A stretch of 43,566 bases of DNA from Burkholderiaceae bacterium. Its GTDB lineage: Bacteria > Pseudomonadota > Gammaproteobacteria > Burkholderiales > Burkholderiaceae_C. The translations under genes and the position numbers were made by a program. Location of the stretch: contig JAIEMS010000045.1 of the NCBI GenBank assembly GCA_019751915.1, forward strand, positions 1 through 43,566, in the 5' to 3' direction. Below, in pieces: positions 8,817 to 17,619 of this stretch; positions within the stretch are counted from its first letter, which is position 1; each line of letters begins with the position of its first letter. The notes beneath the pieces are model-generated. The model worked only from the letters and a program-made list of their open reading frames with translations, did not search any database and was not told the DNA's origin.

Positions 8817-9166
8817 TGCAGCGCGGCTTTACGCTGATTGAGGTGCTGGTAGCTCTGGCGATTGTGGCCATTGCCCTGCTGGCCGGACTGCAAGCCACCA
8901 GCGCCTTGACGCGCAACGCCCAGCGCCAATCGGACATCTTGCTGGCGCATTTGTGCGCCGAAAACGAACTGGTCAAAACCCGCCTGTCACGCCAAATGCC
9001 CGCCATTGGCGACAGCAGCCAAACCTGTGAGCAAGCTGGGCGCAGTTTGACGGTCGGGGTCGTGGTTCGACCCACGCCCAACCCGAGTTTTCGGCGGGTG
9101 GATGCGCAGGTGCTGGACGGCGACAACCCGATCCTGCGCTTGACCACCATTGTGGGTAGGCGCTAA
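8813..9166 (+). CDS. gspI: Type II secretion minor pseudopilin GspI
   Basis: A 117-residue pseudopilin with a very short leader (MMQRG|FTLIEVLVALAIVAIALLAG) and the conserved GspI segment around LTRNAQRQSDILLAHLCAENEL. GspI nucleates the GspI-J-K tip complex of the pseudopilus. It starts within the gspH stop and ends five bases before gspJ. Confidence 0.9.
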   Translation: MMQRGFTLIEVLVALAIVAIALLAGLQATSALTRNAQRQSDILLAHLCAENELVKTRLSRQMPAIGDSSQTCEQAGRSLTVGVVVRPTPNPSFRRVDAQVLDGDNPILRLTTIVGRR

Positions 9167-9170
9167 CACG

Positions 9171-9875
9171 GTGGCAGCTTCTTTTTTGCACCGTCCTGCT
9201 CGGCGCTGGCGCGACTGGGGCGGCTTCACACTGGTCGAGTTGCTGGTGGCGCTGTCGGTGATGGCGCTGCTAGCGGTCGTCAGTTGGCGCGGCTTGGATG
9301 GCATGGTGCGTTCCCAAGAACAAACCCGCCAGCGCGGTGATGCGCTGTTGGTACTGCAAGCGGCGCTGGCGCAATGGGGCATGGACTTGGATGCCCTGCA
9401 AACCTTGCCCTCCACCATCCCACTGGACTGGGATGGTCAAGTGCTGCGCCTGACGCGCCGCAGCAGCGCCGTTCCCGACGAGGGCACCTTGGTGGTGGCG
9501 TGGACACGGCGCAACGTGCAAGGCACCGACCAATGGCTGCGCTGGCAATCGCCCCCTGTGCGAACACGCGGACAATGGCAACAAGCGTGGCAACAAGCAT
9601 CCATGTGGGCACGCAATCCGGGTGATGCCGAAAAGCAGCGCGAAGTGGTACTGCTGCCGCTGGCGGGATGGCAAATTTTTTACTACCGGGGCGATGCGTG
9701 GAGCAACCCGCTGTCGAGCAGCGGCACCCCCAGCGCCGAAACCGCCCAAATCGGTGCCAACATCAGCCTCCCCGACGGCGTGCGTTTGCAACTGGAGCTG
9801 CCCCCCGGCCCGGCGCTGGCCGGCCCAATCACGCGCGATTGGGCCAATCCACTCAAAGGCGGAGGTAAAAATTGA
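9171..9875 (+). CDS. gspJ: Type II secretion minor pseudopilin GspJ
   Basis: A pseudopilin with leader and cleavage site GG|FTLVELLVALSVMALLAV and the GspJ-type head (DQWLRWQSPPV, WQIFYYRGDAW). The GTG at 9171, just after the gspI stop, gives a 25-residue leader. An in-frame TTG at 9150 inside gspI is less likely. The stop overlaps the gspK start. It forms the tip complex with GspI and GspK. Confidence 0.88.
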   Translation: MAASFLHRPARRWRDWGGFTLVELLVALSVMALLAVVSWRGLDGMVRSQEQTRQRGDALLVLQAALAQWGMDLDALQTLPSTIPLDWDGQVLRLTRRSSAVPDEGTLVVAWTRRNVQGTDQWLRWQSPPVRTRGQWQQAWQQASMWARNPGDAEKQREVVLLPLAGWQIFYYRGDAWSNPLSSSGTPSAETAQIGANISLPDGVRLQLELPPGPALAGPITRDWANPLKGGGKN

Positions 9876-10882
9876 ACGCCTCTCGCCGCTTGCGCCAACG
9901 TGGTGCGGCCCTGTTGCTGGCCATGCTCACCGTCACGCTGGTGGCCTCGTTTGCCGCCACCGCCCTGTGGCAACAGTGGCGCGCCATCGAGATCGAAACC
10001 GCCGAGCGCGCACGGGTGCAATCGGCGTGGATCTTGATCGGTGCGCTGGACTGGTCGCGTTTGATTCTTTACGAAGACAAGCGCGCGGGCGATGCCGACC
10101 ATCTGGCCGAACCTTGGGCCGTGCCGCTGGAAGAAGCGCGCCTGTCCACCTTCTTGGCCGCCGAACGCAACATCTCCCAGCAAGACGATGCCAGCACCGA
10201 CACCACCGATGCCTTTTTGTCCGGCCACATCATCGACCTGCAATCGCGCCTGAACTTAGCCAACTTGGTCGAAGATGGTGCGGTGCAAAAAGAAGCGCTG
10301 GAGCAGTTTGCCCGCTTGTTTACCCGACTCGGCCTGCCACCGGGCGAACTGACCGCCTTGGCGCAAGCACTGCTCCAAGCCCAAGCCACGGAAGGCAGCA
10401 GCAACAGCAATGCACCGCTACGGCCCCGAACGCTAGAGCAATTGCCGTGGCTGGGCACCTCGGCCCGCACCGTAGCAGCGCTGGCACCTTATGTGACGCT
10501 CCTGCCCCAACGCAGCAAACTCAATCTCAATACGGCAGGTATCGAGGCATTGACCGCCAGCATCCGTGGGCTGGACGCGTCCGGGGCCAACAAACTGCTG
10601 GCCGCCCGCCAGCGGCAACACTTTCGCACTTTGGGCGATGTGCGCGCACTGCTGGGCAACCACATCGTGCTAGACAACGACCAGTTTGATGTGCGCTCAG
10701 ACCACTTTGAAGTGCATGGCCGCCTGCGGCTGGGTGACATCACCGTACAAGAGCGTTCGCTCGTGGTGCGCGAACGCCTAGGCCTGAACGTCAGCACCGT
10801 TTGGCGCGAACGCGGCGCTGTCAGCACGGCACAGGGCATGCCAAAACCGCCCTCTACAATGGCCCGCGAAACCCCTCCATGA
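9872..10882 (+). CDS. gspK: Type II secretion tip pseudopilin GspK
   Basis: The 336-residue length and the N-terminus (RQRGAALLLAMLTVTLVASF, no Glu at +5) are typical of GspK, the large cap of the pseudopilus. The segment LSGHIIDLQSRLNLANL and the later LNLNTAGIEAL and helix-hairpin-helix-like region fit the family. It starts with TTG at 9872, supported by GGAGGT at 9861-9866. The TTG overlaps the gspJ stop. gspL overlaps its end by four bases. Confidence 0.92.
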   Translation: MNASRRLRQRGAALLLAMLTVTLVASFAATALWQQWRAIEIETAERARVQSAWILIGALDWSRLILYEDKRAGDADHLAEPWAVPLEEARLSTFLAAERNISQQDDASTDTTDAFLSGHIIDLQSRLNLANLVEDGAVQKEALEQFARLFTRLGLPPGELTALAQALLQAQATEGSSNSNAPLRPRTLEQLPWLGTSARTVAALAPYVTLLPQRSKLNLNTAGIEALTASIRGLDASGANKLLAARQRQHFRTLGDVRALLGNHIVLDNDQFDVRSDHFEVHGRLRLGDITVQERSLVVRERLGLNVSTVWRERGAVSTAQGMPKPPSTMARETPP

Positions 10883-12117
10883 GCACCCTGATCCTTTATT
10901 TGCCGTTGGCCCGCTCTGGGCCTGCGACCACCTACCGCTACACGCTCAGTGCCGACGGCCACAGCGCTACCCACCACGCCAGTGCCACAGCCGCCCTGCT
11001 GCCCTCATCGGGCCGCGCGGCCGGCGAAGTGGTGGCCGTGGTGCCTGCCCGTGCCTTGTCGTGGCAGCGGGTGCAGTTGCCCCACGGCGTTGGCAACCAG
11101 TCGCCGCGCTTGCGCGCTGTGCTCGAAGGTTTGCTCGAAGAACGTTTGCTTGACGAGCCAGCACAACTGCACTTTGCTCTGGCCCCCGATGCCCGGCCCG
11201 GCAACAGCGTGTGGGTCGCCGTGTGCGACCGCACTTGGTTGCGCGAACACCTGCACGCCCTCGAAGCCGCTGGTCGCCCGCCAGCCCGGGTGGTACCCGA
11301 ATTTGCCCCCGGTGCCACCGCCAGCGGTTGGCCCGAGCTGTATGTGCAGGGTACGCCCGAAGACGCACGGGTGGTCATCACCGGGTTAGGGCCTGATTTC
11401 GGCGTGGCGGTGTTACCACTCTCGGGCGCAGCACTGGCGCTGGCGGGTACCGCTGCCGGTGGCGAGACTGCACAACAGGCCTGTGCCGAGCCTGCCGTGG
11501 CGGCGCTGGCCGAGCAAGTGTTGGGACGCACCGTACCGCTGCAAACCGCCAGCGCTTGCGACTTACAAGCTGCACGCAGCCCTTGGGATTTGGCCCAGAT
11601 GGATTTGGCCAGCTCGGGCCGTATTCGCAGCCTGCGAAAACTCGGCACACTGGCAGATGCTTGGCTGCACGCACCGCAATGGCGCGCAGCGCGCTGGGGC
11701 ATAGCCCTGTTGCTGCTGGCACATTTGGGGGGCCTGAATGTCTGGGCTTGGCAAGAGCGCCAACAGCTGGCAGCGCAGCAAACCCAAGTGCGCAACGCCC
11801 TAACGCAAACCTTCCCGCACGTTCAAGTGGTGGTAGATGCACCGCTGCAAATGGAGCGCGAACTGGCATTGCTACGCCAAGCCACCGGCGGTATTTCAGC
11901 GGGCGATTTCGAGTCTTTGCTGGTAGCCGCTGCCAACGCTCTGCCTCCAGCGTGGCAAGCCAGCGCCATCGATTACAAACCCGGCGAATTGCGCTTGCGT
12001 GGCCCCGCATTGGGCGCACCAGAACAGGCCACAGCCCAAAGCGCCGCACGCACCAGCGGCTACCACCTGCACACCGATGGCGATGCCATCGTGCTGCGCG
12101 CTGGAGATACTCCATGA
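10879..12117 (+). CDS. gspL: Type II secretion platform protein GspL
   Basis: GspL couples the ATPase GspE to the membrane platform. The N-terminal part (about residues 1-270) is the cytoplasmic actin-like domain (VVAVVPARALSWQRV, LEGLLEERLLD). A single transmembrane segment lies near residues 275-295 (WGIALLLLAHLGGLNVWAW), and the rest is a periplasmic ferredoxin-like domain. The ATG at 10879 overlaps the gspK stop (ATGA). An upstream in-frame ATG at 10801 would overlap gspK by 80 bases and is rejected. Confidence 0.9.
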   Translation: MSTLILYLPLARSGPATTYRYTLSADGHSATHHASATAALLPSSGRAAGEVVAVVPARALSWQRVQLPHGVGNQSPRLRAVLEGLLEERLLDEPAQLHFALAPDARPGNSVWVAVCDRTWLREHLHALEAAGRPPARVVPEFAPGATASGWPELYVQGTPEDARVVITGLGPDFGVAVLPLSGAALALAGTAAGGETAQQACAEPAVAALAEQVLGRTVPLQTASACDLQAARSPWDLAQMDLASSGRIRSLRKLGTLADAWLHAPQWRAARWGIALLLLAHLGGLNVWAWQERQQLAAQQTQVRNALTQTFPHVQVVVDAPLQMERELALLRQATGGISAGDFESLLVAAANALPPAWQASAIDYKPGELRLRGPALGAPEQATAQSAARTSGYHLHTDGDAIVLRAGDTP

Positions 12118-12752
12118 GCCGCCCCCCTTCTGCACCCCGTTCAGCACTGCAACGCCATTGGAAAGCCTTGGCACCGCGTGAAAAGAATTTGCTGCGCGCC
12201 GCCGCCGCACTGATCGCACTGGCTGTGCTGTGGTGGCTGGGGCTGGCACCGGCGCTACACACCCTCCAAACCGCCCCGTCCCGCCATGCCAGTCTGGATG
12301 CCCAGTGGCAACACATGCAAGCGCTGCAAGCGCAGGCCCAACAGCTGCAAAACGCTCCGCGCACCACACCGCAAGCCGCGCTTGATGCGCTGCAAGTCTC
12401 GGTCACTGAGCGCTTAGGCACCAGCGCCCGCCTGAGTGTGGTCGGTGACCGCGCCACCCTGACGTTGCAAGGCACGCCTGCCGATGCCTTGGCCGCTTGG
12501 CTGGCACAAGCGCGCAGCAACGCCCGTACCCTACCGCAAGAGGCCCACCTGACCCGCACGGCTACACCACCCAACCGCCCAGCACCACCCCAGCCCACAA
12601 CGCCCACGCCACTGGCCGATACCTCTGGCGCACCCATCACCATCGGCGCTAGCGATGCGGTGGTGAATGCTGGTGCCCCCAGCGCTGGGGTTGCTCCACC
12701 GGCCAGCGCGCGCTGGGATGGCACCTTGGTGCTGACCTTGCCAGCCCACTGA
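12114..12752 (+). CDS. gspM: Type II secretion platform protein GspM
   Basis: A 212-residue bitopic protein: cytoplasmic start (LAPREKNLLRAAAALIALAV), one transmembrane segment near residues 28-46, and a periplasmic part with a coiled-coil-like region and a Pro/Thr-rich linker (around TPPNRPAPPQPTTPTP). It partners GspL. The ATG overlaps the gspL stop. The frame stays open upstream to 11556, but that stretch is inside gspL and is not part of this gene. Confidence 0.88.
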   Translation: MSRPPSAPRSALQRHWKALAPREKNLLRAAAALIALAVLWWLGLAPALHTLQTAPSRHASLDAQWQHMQALQAQAQQLQNAPRTTPQAALDALQVSVTERLGTSARLSVVGDRATLTLQGTPADALAAWLAQARSNARTLPQEAHLTRTATPPNRPAPPQPTTPTPLADTSGAPITIGASDAVVNAGAPSAGVAPPASARWDGTLVLTLPAH

Positions 12753-12791
12753 TCGCGCGGCACCCCCAGCACCCTCTACCGGCTCAACCCT

Positions 12792-13646
12792 GTGTCCTTT
12801 TTTTCTCGCCTTGCCCCCACTGCCCGCCCTGCGGCACTGGCTCGCCGTTTGACCGCAGCGGGTTCGGCACTGCCGATGGCGCGAGCACCTTGGGCGTGGG
12901 CGTTGGCCGGTGTGCTGGCCGGGGCGTTGCCTGCGGTGTTGGTGTATGCCCCCGCACAGTGGCTGGCAACGACGCTAGCGCAGGCCAGTGGCGAACACCT
13001 GCAACTGCTAGAACCACGCGGCACCATTTGGGCTGGCTCGGCCCAATTGGTACTGACCGGCGGCAAATCCAGCCAAAACCGCGCTGCTTTGCCGGGTCGG
13101 GTGCAGTGGCAATTGCGACCACACATGGAGGGCCTGCGCGCTGACATCAGCGCAACCTGCTGCACCACCGCACCACTGCAACTGCAATTGCAGGCCCGCT
13201 GGGGTGGTGCGCGCATCACGGTGGCCGATGGCAGCAGCCAATGGCCTGCCCATGTGCTGGCGGGCTTGGGTACGCCGTGGAACACCCTCCAACTCGACGG
13301 CCCGCTGGTACTCGAAACCAAGGGCTTGCAAGCCGACTGGACAGAGGGCCGCTTGCAGCTGAGTGGGCAAACCCAGCTCGATGCCCTTGCCATGTCCTCG
13401 CGCCTCTCGACACTGCGCCCCATGGGCAGCTACCGCTTGACGCTGCACGGCGGCGCTGCGCCCACACTGACGCTCGACACCCTGCAGGGCGACCTGCAAC
13501 TCTCAGGCAGCGGCCAATGGGTCGGCCAGCGCCTACGCTTTAGCGGCGAGGCCAGCGCCACACCCGAACGCGAATCGGCGCTATCGAATTTGCTCAACAT
13601 CATCGGGCGGCGCAGCGGCGCGCGCTCCATCATCACCTTGGGTTAA
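12792..13646 (+). CDS. gspN: Type II secretion protein GspN
   Basis: A 284-residue protein with one N-terminal membrane anchor (WAWALAGVLAGALPAVLVYA near residues 34-53) and a periplasmic beta-rich domain of the GspN type (LEPRGTIWAGSAQLVL, LQLDGPLVLETKGL). GspN is accessory in those type II systems that carry it. The GTG at 12792 lies 39 bases after gspM. No better start is seen. gspD begins 11 bases after its stop. Confidence 0.85.
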   Translation: MSFFSRLAPTARPAALARRLTAAGSALPMARAPWAWALAGVLAGALPAVLVYAPAQWLATTLAQASGEHLQLLEPRGTIWAGSAQLVLTGGKSSQNRAALPGRVQWQLRPHMEGLRADISATCCTTAPLQLQLQARWGGARITVADGSSQWPAHVLAGLGTPWNTLQLDGPLVLETKGLQADWTEGRLQLSGQTQLDALAMSSRLSTLRPMGSYRLTLHGGAAPTLTLDTLQGDLQLSGSGQWVGQRLRFSGEASATPERESALSNLLNIIGRRSGARSIITLG

Positions 13647-13657
13647 CCGTTTACACC

Positions 13658-15871
13658 ATGCACTCCCTGACCAAGCACCCCCTGCGAATCGCTATCGAAA
13701 ATATAGCTGTATGTGCTTTACTGGCAAGCGCTGGAGGCCAAATTCATGCCCAAAACCTCCAAAATGCCGCCCGCACGCCTCCCTCCAGCCATGCCAGCGT
13801 GCGCCCCGGCGAACCGGTCACGCTGAACTTTGTCAATGCCGAGATCGAATCCATCGCCCGCACGCTGGCAACCATCACCGGGCGCAATGTGGTGGTCGAT
13901 CCGCGCGTCAAAGGCCAAATCAGTTTAGTGACCGAACACGCCGTCAGCCCAGCCATAGCCTTTCAGCAATTTTTGGCGGCGCTGCGTTTGCAGGGCTTTA
14001 CCGTGGTCGAGTCGGCGGGCCTGTACAAAGTGGTGCCCGAGGCCGATGCCAAACTGCAAGGCGGCAGCGTCAGCATTGCCAACACAGGCGCTGCCGGGCC
14101 TGCGGGCGGGCAAATCGTCACGCAGATTTTCCGGCTCAACTACGAAAGCGCCAACAACCTTGTGCCGGTGCTGCGTCCACTCATCAGCCCCAACAACACC
14201 ATCAACGTCAACCCCGGCACCAATGCGCTGGTGATTACCGACTACGCCGACAACTTGCAACGGCTGGCAAAAATCATTGCCGCGATGGATGTCTCCAACG
14301 CCAGCGACGTTGAAATCATCCCGCTGCAAAACGCCATTGCCACCGACTTAGCCCCCTTGGTACTGCGCCTCATCGAGTCGGGCGCAGCAGCAGGTGTGGC
14401 CGGTGGGGGCAATGCAGGCCAAGGCGATGCCTTCAAGACCACGCTGCTGGCCGAGCCGCGCAGCAACGCCTTGATTTTGCGTGCTGCCAACCCAGCGCGG
14501 GTAGCACAGGTGCGTGCTCTGGTCGCCAAACTCGACCAAGCCCCTATGCCGGGCAGCAGCAGCGCCAGCGGCAACATCCACGTCATTTACCTCAAAAATG
14601 CCGACGCTACCAAGCTCGCTGCCACGCTGCGGGCGGCCATTGCCGCCAGTGGCAATGGCGCTAGCACGGGCGCTTCCAGCATGGCAACGGGCAGTGCCCC
14701 GCCCCCGCCCAGCAGCCCCAGCACAGCCAACAACATGGGCTTGGGCGGTGGTTTAGGGTCTAGCGCCGGTGCAGGCAACAGCCCCAACAGCAACCAGCCC
14801 TCCACCGGCGGCCAAATTCAGGCCGACCCGACCACCAACTCCCTGATCATCACGGCACCCGAACCACAGTACCGCCAGTTGCGCGCCGTCATCGACAAGC
14901 TCGATGGCCGCCGCGCACAGGTGCTGGTAGAGAGCCTGATTGTCGAAGTCACCGCCAACAAGCTGGCCGAGTTTGGTATTCAGTGGCAGGGCATTTTGGG
15001 CAAAAATGGCGATGGCACCATCGGCGTGATGGGCACCAACTCGGGCGCGGCCGGGGCGAACATCTTGAACGTCACCTCAGCGGTGGCATCCAAAGCCCTG
15101 TCAGGTCTGACCGCGCTGGGCGGCGGACTCAACATGGCGCTGGCCCCACGCAGCAACGGCCAGTATTACCTCGGAGCATTGGCGCATTTTCTGCAAAACA
15201 GCGGCGATGCCAATGTGCTCTCGACCCCTAACTTGATGACGCTAGACAACGAAGAAGCCAAAATCGTCATTGGCAACAACGTGCCTTTTGTCACTGGCTC
15301 CTACGCCAACACCACCGGCAACAACAGCGTCAACCCCTTCACCACCGTCGAGCGCAAAGATGTGGGCTTGATGCTGCGCGTGCGGCCACAAATCAACGAA
15401 AACGGCACAGTCAAACTGGCGATTTACCAAGAAGTCTCGAAAATTGACTCGTCCACACTCAAGGACACCAACGGCCCGACCACCAGCAAGCGCTCTATCG
15501 AATCGAACGTGCTGGTCGATGATGGCAGCATCATCGTCATTGGCGGTTTGCTCGAAGACAGCTACTCGCAAGCCGAAGACAAAGTGCCCTTGCTGGGCGA
15601 CTTGCCCTTGGTAGGGCGCTTGTTTCGCAGTGAAAACCGTTCGCGCAAAAAAACCAACCTGATGGTTTTCTTGCGCCCGGTGGTGGTGCGCGATGCCGCT
15701 GCCAGCGACGCTTTGATGCTCGACCGCTACGAATCCATCCGTGCGCTGCAACAGGCCGTGCAACCCGAACCCAACGCGGTGATGGGTTCGGTCTCGGGTG
15801 CGCCGCTGCTGCCTGCCTTGCGCCCTGAACCCCCGCCAACGCAGCAGCCCACGCCTGCCAATCCTTTGTGA
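13658..15871 (+). CDS. gspD: Type II secretion outer-membrane secretin GspD
   Basis: GspD forms the outer-membrane channel. The 737-residue protein has a signal peptide (about residues 1-32, ending near IHAQ), an N0 domain (about 47-125), N1-N3 modules (about 150-425, with a Gly/Ser/Pro-rich insert in N3), and the secretin core with LVESLIVEV, NVPFVTGSY, VGLMLRVRPQI and DGSIIVIGGLLEDS, ending in a Pro-rich tail. Codons 12-33, most of the signal peptide's hydrophobic part, are a copy of the intergenic repeat found elsewhere in the window (separate entry). The ribosome site is weak. gspE follows after 18 bases. Confidence 0.95.
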   Translation: MHSLTKHPLRIAIENIAVCALLASAGGQIHAQNLQNAARTPPSSHASVRPGEPVTLNFVNAEIESIARTLATITGRNVVVDPRVKGQISLVTEHAVSPAIAFQQFLAALRLQGFTVVESAGLYKVVPEADAKLQGGSVSIANTGAAGPAGGQIVTQIFRLNYESANNLVPVLRPLISPNNTINVNPGTNALVITDYADNLQRLAKIIAAMDVSNASDVEIIPLQNAIATDLAPLVLRLIESGAAAGVAGGGNAGQGDAFKTTLLAEPRSNALILRAANPARVAQVRALVAKLDQAPMPGSSSASGNIHVIYLKNADATKLAATLRAAIAASGNGASTGASSMATGSAPPPPSSPSTANNMGLGGGLGSSAGAGNSPNSNQPSTGGQIQADPTTNSLIITAPEPQYRQLRAVIDKLDGRRAQVLVESLIVEVTANKLAEFGIQWQGILGKNGDGTIGVMGTNSGAAGANILNVTSAVASKALSGLTALGGGLNMALAPRSNGQYYLGALAHFLQNSGDANVLSTPNLMTLDNEEAKIVIGNNVPFVTGSYANTTGNNSVNPFTTVERKDVGLMLRVRPQINENGTVKLAIYQEVSKIDSSTLKDTNGPTTSKRSIESNVLVDDGSIIVIGGLLEDSYSQAEDKVPLLGDLPLVGRLFRSENRSRKKTNLMVFLRPVVVRDAAASDALMLDRYESIRALQQAVQPEPNAVMGSVSGAPLLPALRPEPPPTQQPTPANPL
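13689..13755 (+). repeat. Intergenic-type repeat, copy B, inside the gspD signal peptide
   Basis: GCTATCGAAAATATAGCT at 13691 and AGCGCTGGAGGCCAAATT near 13727-13744 match copies A, C and D. It is in frame with gspD and encodes about Ala12 to Asn33, including the hydrophobic core and the predicted cleavage region. The other three copies are non-coding. Confidence 0.7.
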
Positions 15872-15889
15872 GCCAAAGGAAAGCCCCCG

Positions 15890-17278
15890 ATGCGCTACCC
15901 CCTGCCCTACGCCTTTGCCCGCACTGCCCAATTGCTGCTGGAAGATGACGGCCAGTCACTGCTGTTGTGCCACGGCCCCACGCCCGATGTGGGCGCGTTG
16001 TCGGAAGTGCTGCGCAAACATCCCATCCATGCGCTCCAAGCGCTGGATGCCCACAGCTTGGCCCAACGCATCAGCGCCGCCTACGCGCAGGGCGAATCGA
16101 GCGCTGCCACCGTGGTCAGCGAAGTCGAATCCGATGCCGACCTCTCGCGCATGATGCAAGAGCTGCCTGCGGTCGAAGACTTGTTAGAAGCCGCCGACGA
16201 CGCACCCATCATCCGCATGCTCAACGCGCTGCTGACGCAAGCAGCCCGCGACGGTGCCAGCGATATTCACATCGAACCCTATGAGCGCCACAGCAGCGTG
16301 CGCTTTCGCGTCGATGGCACGCTGCGCGAAGTGGTGCAGCCCAACCGCGCGCTGCACGCGGCTCTGATTTCGCGGCTGAAAATCATGGCCGACCTCGATA
16401 TTTCCGAAAAGCGCCTACCGCAAGATGGCCGCATCAGCCTGCGCTTGGGTACGCGGGCCATTGATGTACGCGTCTCAACCCTGCCCAGCGCCCACGGCGA
16501 ACGTGCTGTGCTGCGCCTGCTCGATAAATCGGAAAGCAAACTCAGCCTCGAAGCCATTGGTATGCAAGGCGAGGTTTTGCGCCGCCTTGAAGGGCTGATT
16601 GCCCAGCCGCACGGCATCATTTTGGTCACTGGCCCAACAGGTTCGGGCAAAACGACAACGCTGTATGCAGCGCTGTCGCGCTTGGATGCAACGCAGGCCA
16701 ACATCATGACCGTCGAAGACCCGATTGAGTACGAATTGCCCGGTGTCGGACAAACGCAGGTCAACGCCAAAATCGACCTGACCTTTGCCAAAGCCCTGCG
16801 CGCCATCCTGCGCCAAGACCCCGATGTCATCATGATTGGCGAAATCCGCGACTTCGAGACCGCGCAGATCGCCATTCAGGCCAGCCTGACCGGGCATTTG
16901 GTGCTGGCCACGCTGCACACCAACGATGCCGCCAGCGCCGTCACCCGCCTGACCGATATGGGCGTAGAACCATTTTTGCTGAGTTCATCGCTGCTGGGCG
17001 TACTGGCCCAGCGGCTGGTGCGCAAAACCTGCACCACTTGCCACGGCGGCGGTTGCGAGGCTTGCGGCCACACTGGTTATGCCGGACGCACCGGGGTTTT
17101 TGAACTGCTAGTGACCACCGATGCCATTCGCGCACAAATCCACCAAAAATCTGCTGAAGCCGATGTTCGCGCCGCAGCCATCGCAGGGGGCATGGCGTTG
17201 ATGCGCGACGATGGCGAACGCTTGATTAGCGCAGGCATTACCAGCCGAGAAGAGGTGCTGCGGGTTACGCGCGACTGA
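15890..17278 (+). CDS. gspE: Type II secretion ATPase GspE
   Basis: The cytoplasmic ATPase that powers the pseudopilus. The 462-residue protein has an N-terminal GspL-binding region, then a PilB/GspE core: [10 protein letters not shown] (near 125), [15 protein letters not shown] (Walker A), [12 protein letters not shown] (Asp box), [17 protein letters not shown] (Walker B) and [11 protein letters not shown] (His box). The zinc motif is compact: [12 protein letters not shown] has only four residues between its CxxC pairs, against about 29 in classical GspE. The start has an AAAGGA site upstream. No gspF follows, although it usually does in this order. Confidence 0.95.
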   Translation: MRYPLPYAFARTAQLLLEDDGQSLLLCHGPTPDVGALSEVLRKHPIHALQALDAHSLAQRISAAYAQGESSAATVVSEVESDADLSRMMQELPAVEDLLEAADDAPIIRMLNALLTQAARDGASDIHIEPYERHSSVRFRVDGTLREVVQPNRALHAALISRLKIMADLDISEKRLPQDGRISLRLGTRAIDVRVSTLPSAHGERAVLRLLDKSESKLSLEAIGMQGEVLRRLEGLIAQPHGIILVTGPTGSGKTTTLYAALSRLDATQANIMTVEDPIEYELPGVGQTQVNAKIDLTFAKALRAILRQDPDVIMIGEIRDFETAQIAIQASLTGHLVLATLHTNDAASAVTRLTDMGVEPFLLSSSLLGVLAQRLVRKTCTTCHGGGCEACGHTGYAGRTGVFELLVTTDAIRAQIHQKSAEADVRAAAIAGGMALMRDDGERLISAGITSREEVLRVTRD

Positions 17279-17333
17279 ACTGCCGGTGCGACACTGCGAA
17301 CTTGTGTAGTTGGGCTTTCTATTTGCGACCGAT

Positions 17334-17612
17334 TGACATCCTCCCTGCCATGAATGACGGGGATTCCCTCTACAGGACGGCCATGCCCGACCGCATCAGC
17401 TTGCGCCGACTTATTCAGCAAGATGCCTACCTTTCGGATTCCACTAATGGACGGCAAATTACCGGATATTTCTGTGCTGGATTCCAAGTGCCTAATGGCG
17501 GGAAAATTTGGAATTTTATTCACACTGGTAGAAATTTTAGCATCATGGAACGGCTACGCCGTTCGCGCTCTCAACCCCGGGCTAAACTCCGAGGCTTCCC
17601 GCGCACTTGGTG
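17334..17612. mobile_element. Probable remnant of an IS200/IS605-type element (non-coding ends)
   Basis: The 341 bases from gspE to the next gene hold no convincing gene. TTGACATCCTCCC...GGGGATTC around 17334-17366 resembles the terminal sequence of IS200/IS605 (orfB) elements. Its hairpin (17343-17350 with 17355-17362, loop TGAA) has one mismatch and one wobble, suggesting decay. Near the other end are a perfect 7-bp inverted repeat with a 3-nt loop (GAACGGC/GCCGTTC, 17548-17564) and a degenerate CCCCGGG/CTCCGAGG palindrome (17575-17594). No transposase or TnpB is left. The family call is from recognition of the ends; the alternative is an unrelated set of hairpins. Confidence 0.5.
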
Positions 17613-17619
17613 ATCTCCC

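Noticed and set aside
11378-12772. A 464-codon minus-strand frame opposite gspL and gspM
   Set aside because: It is a shadow of two well-supported genes with coupled starts; no domain is recognisable.
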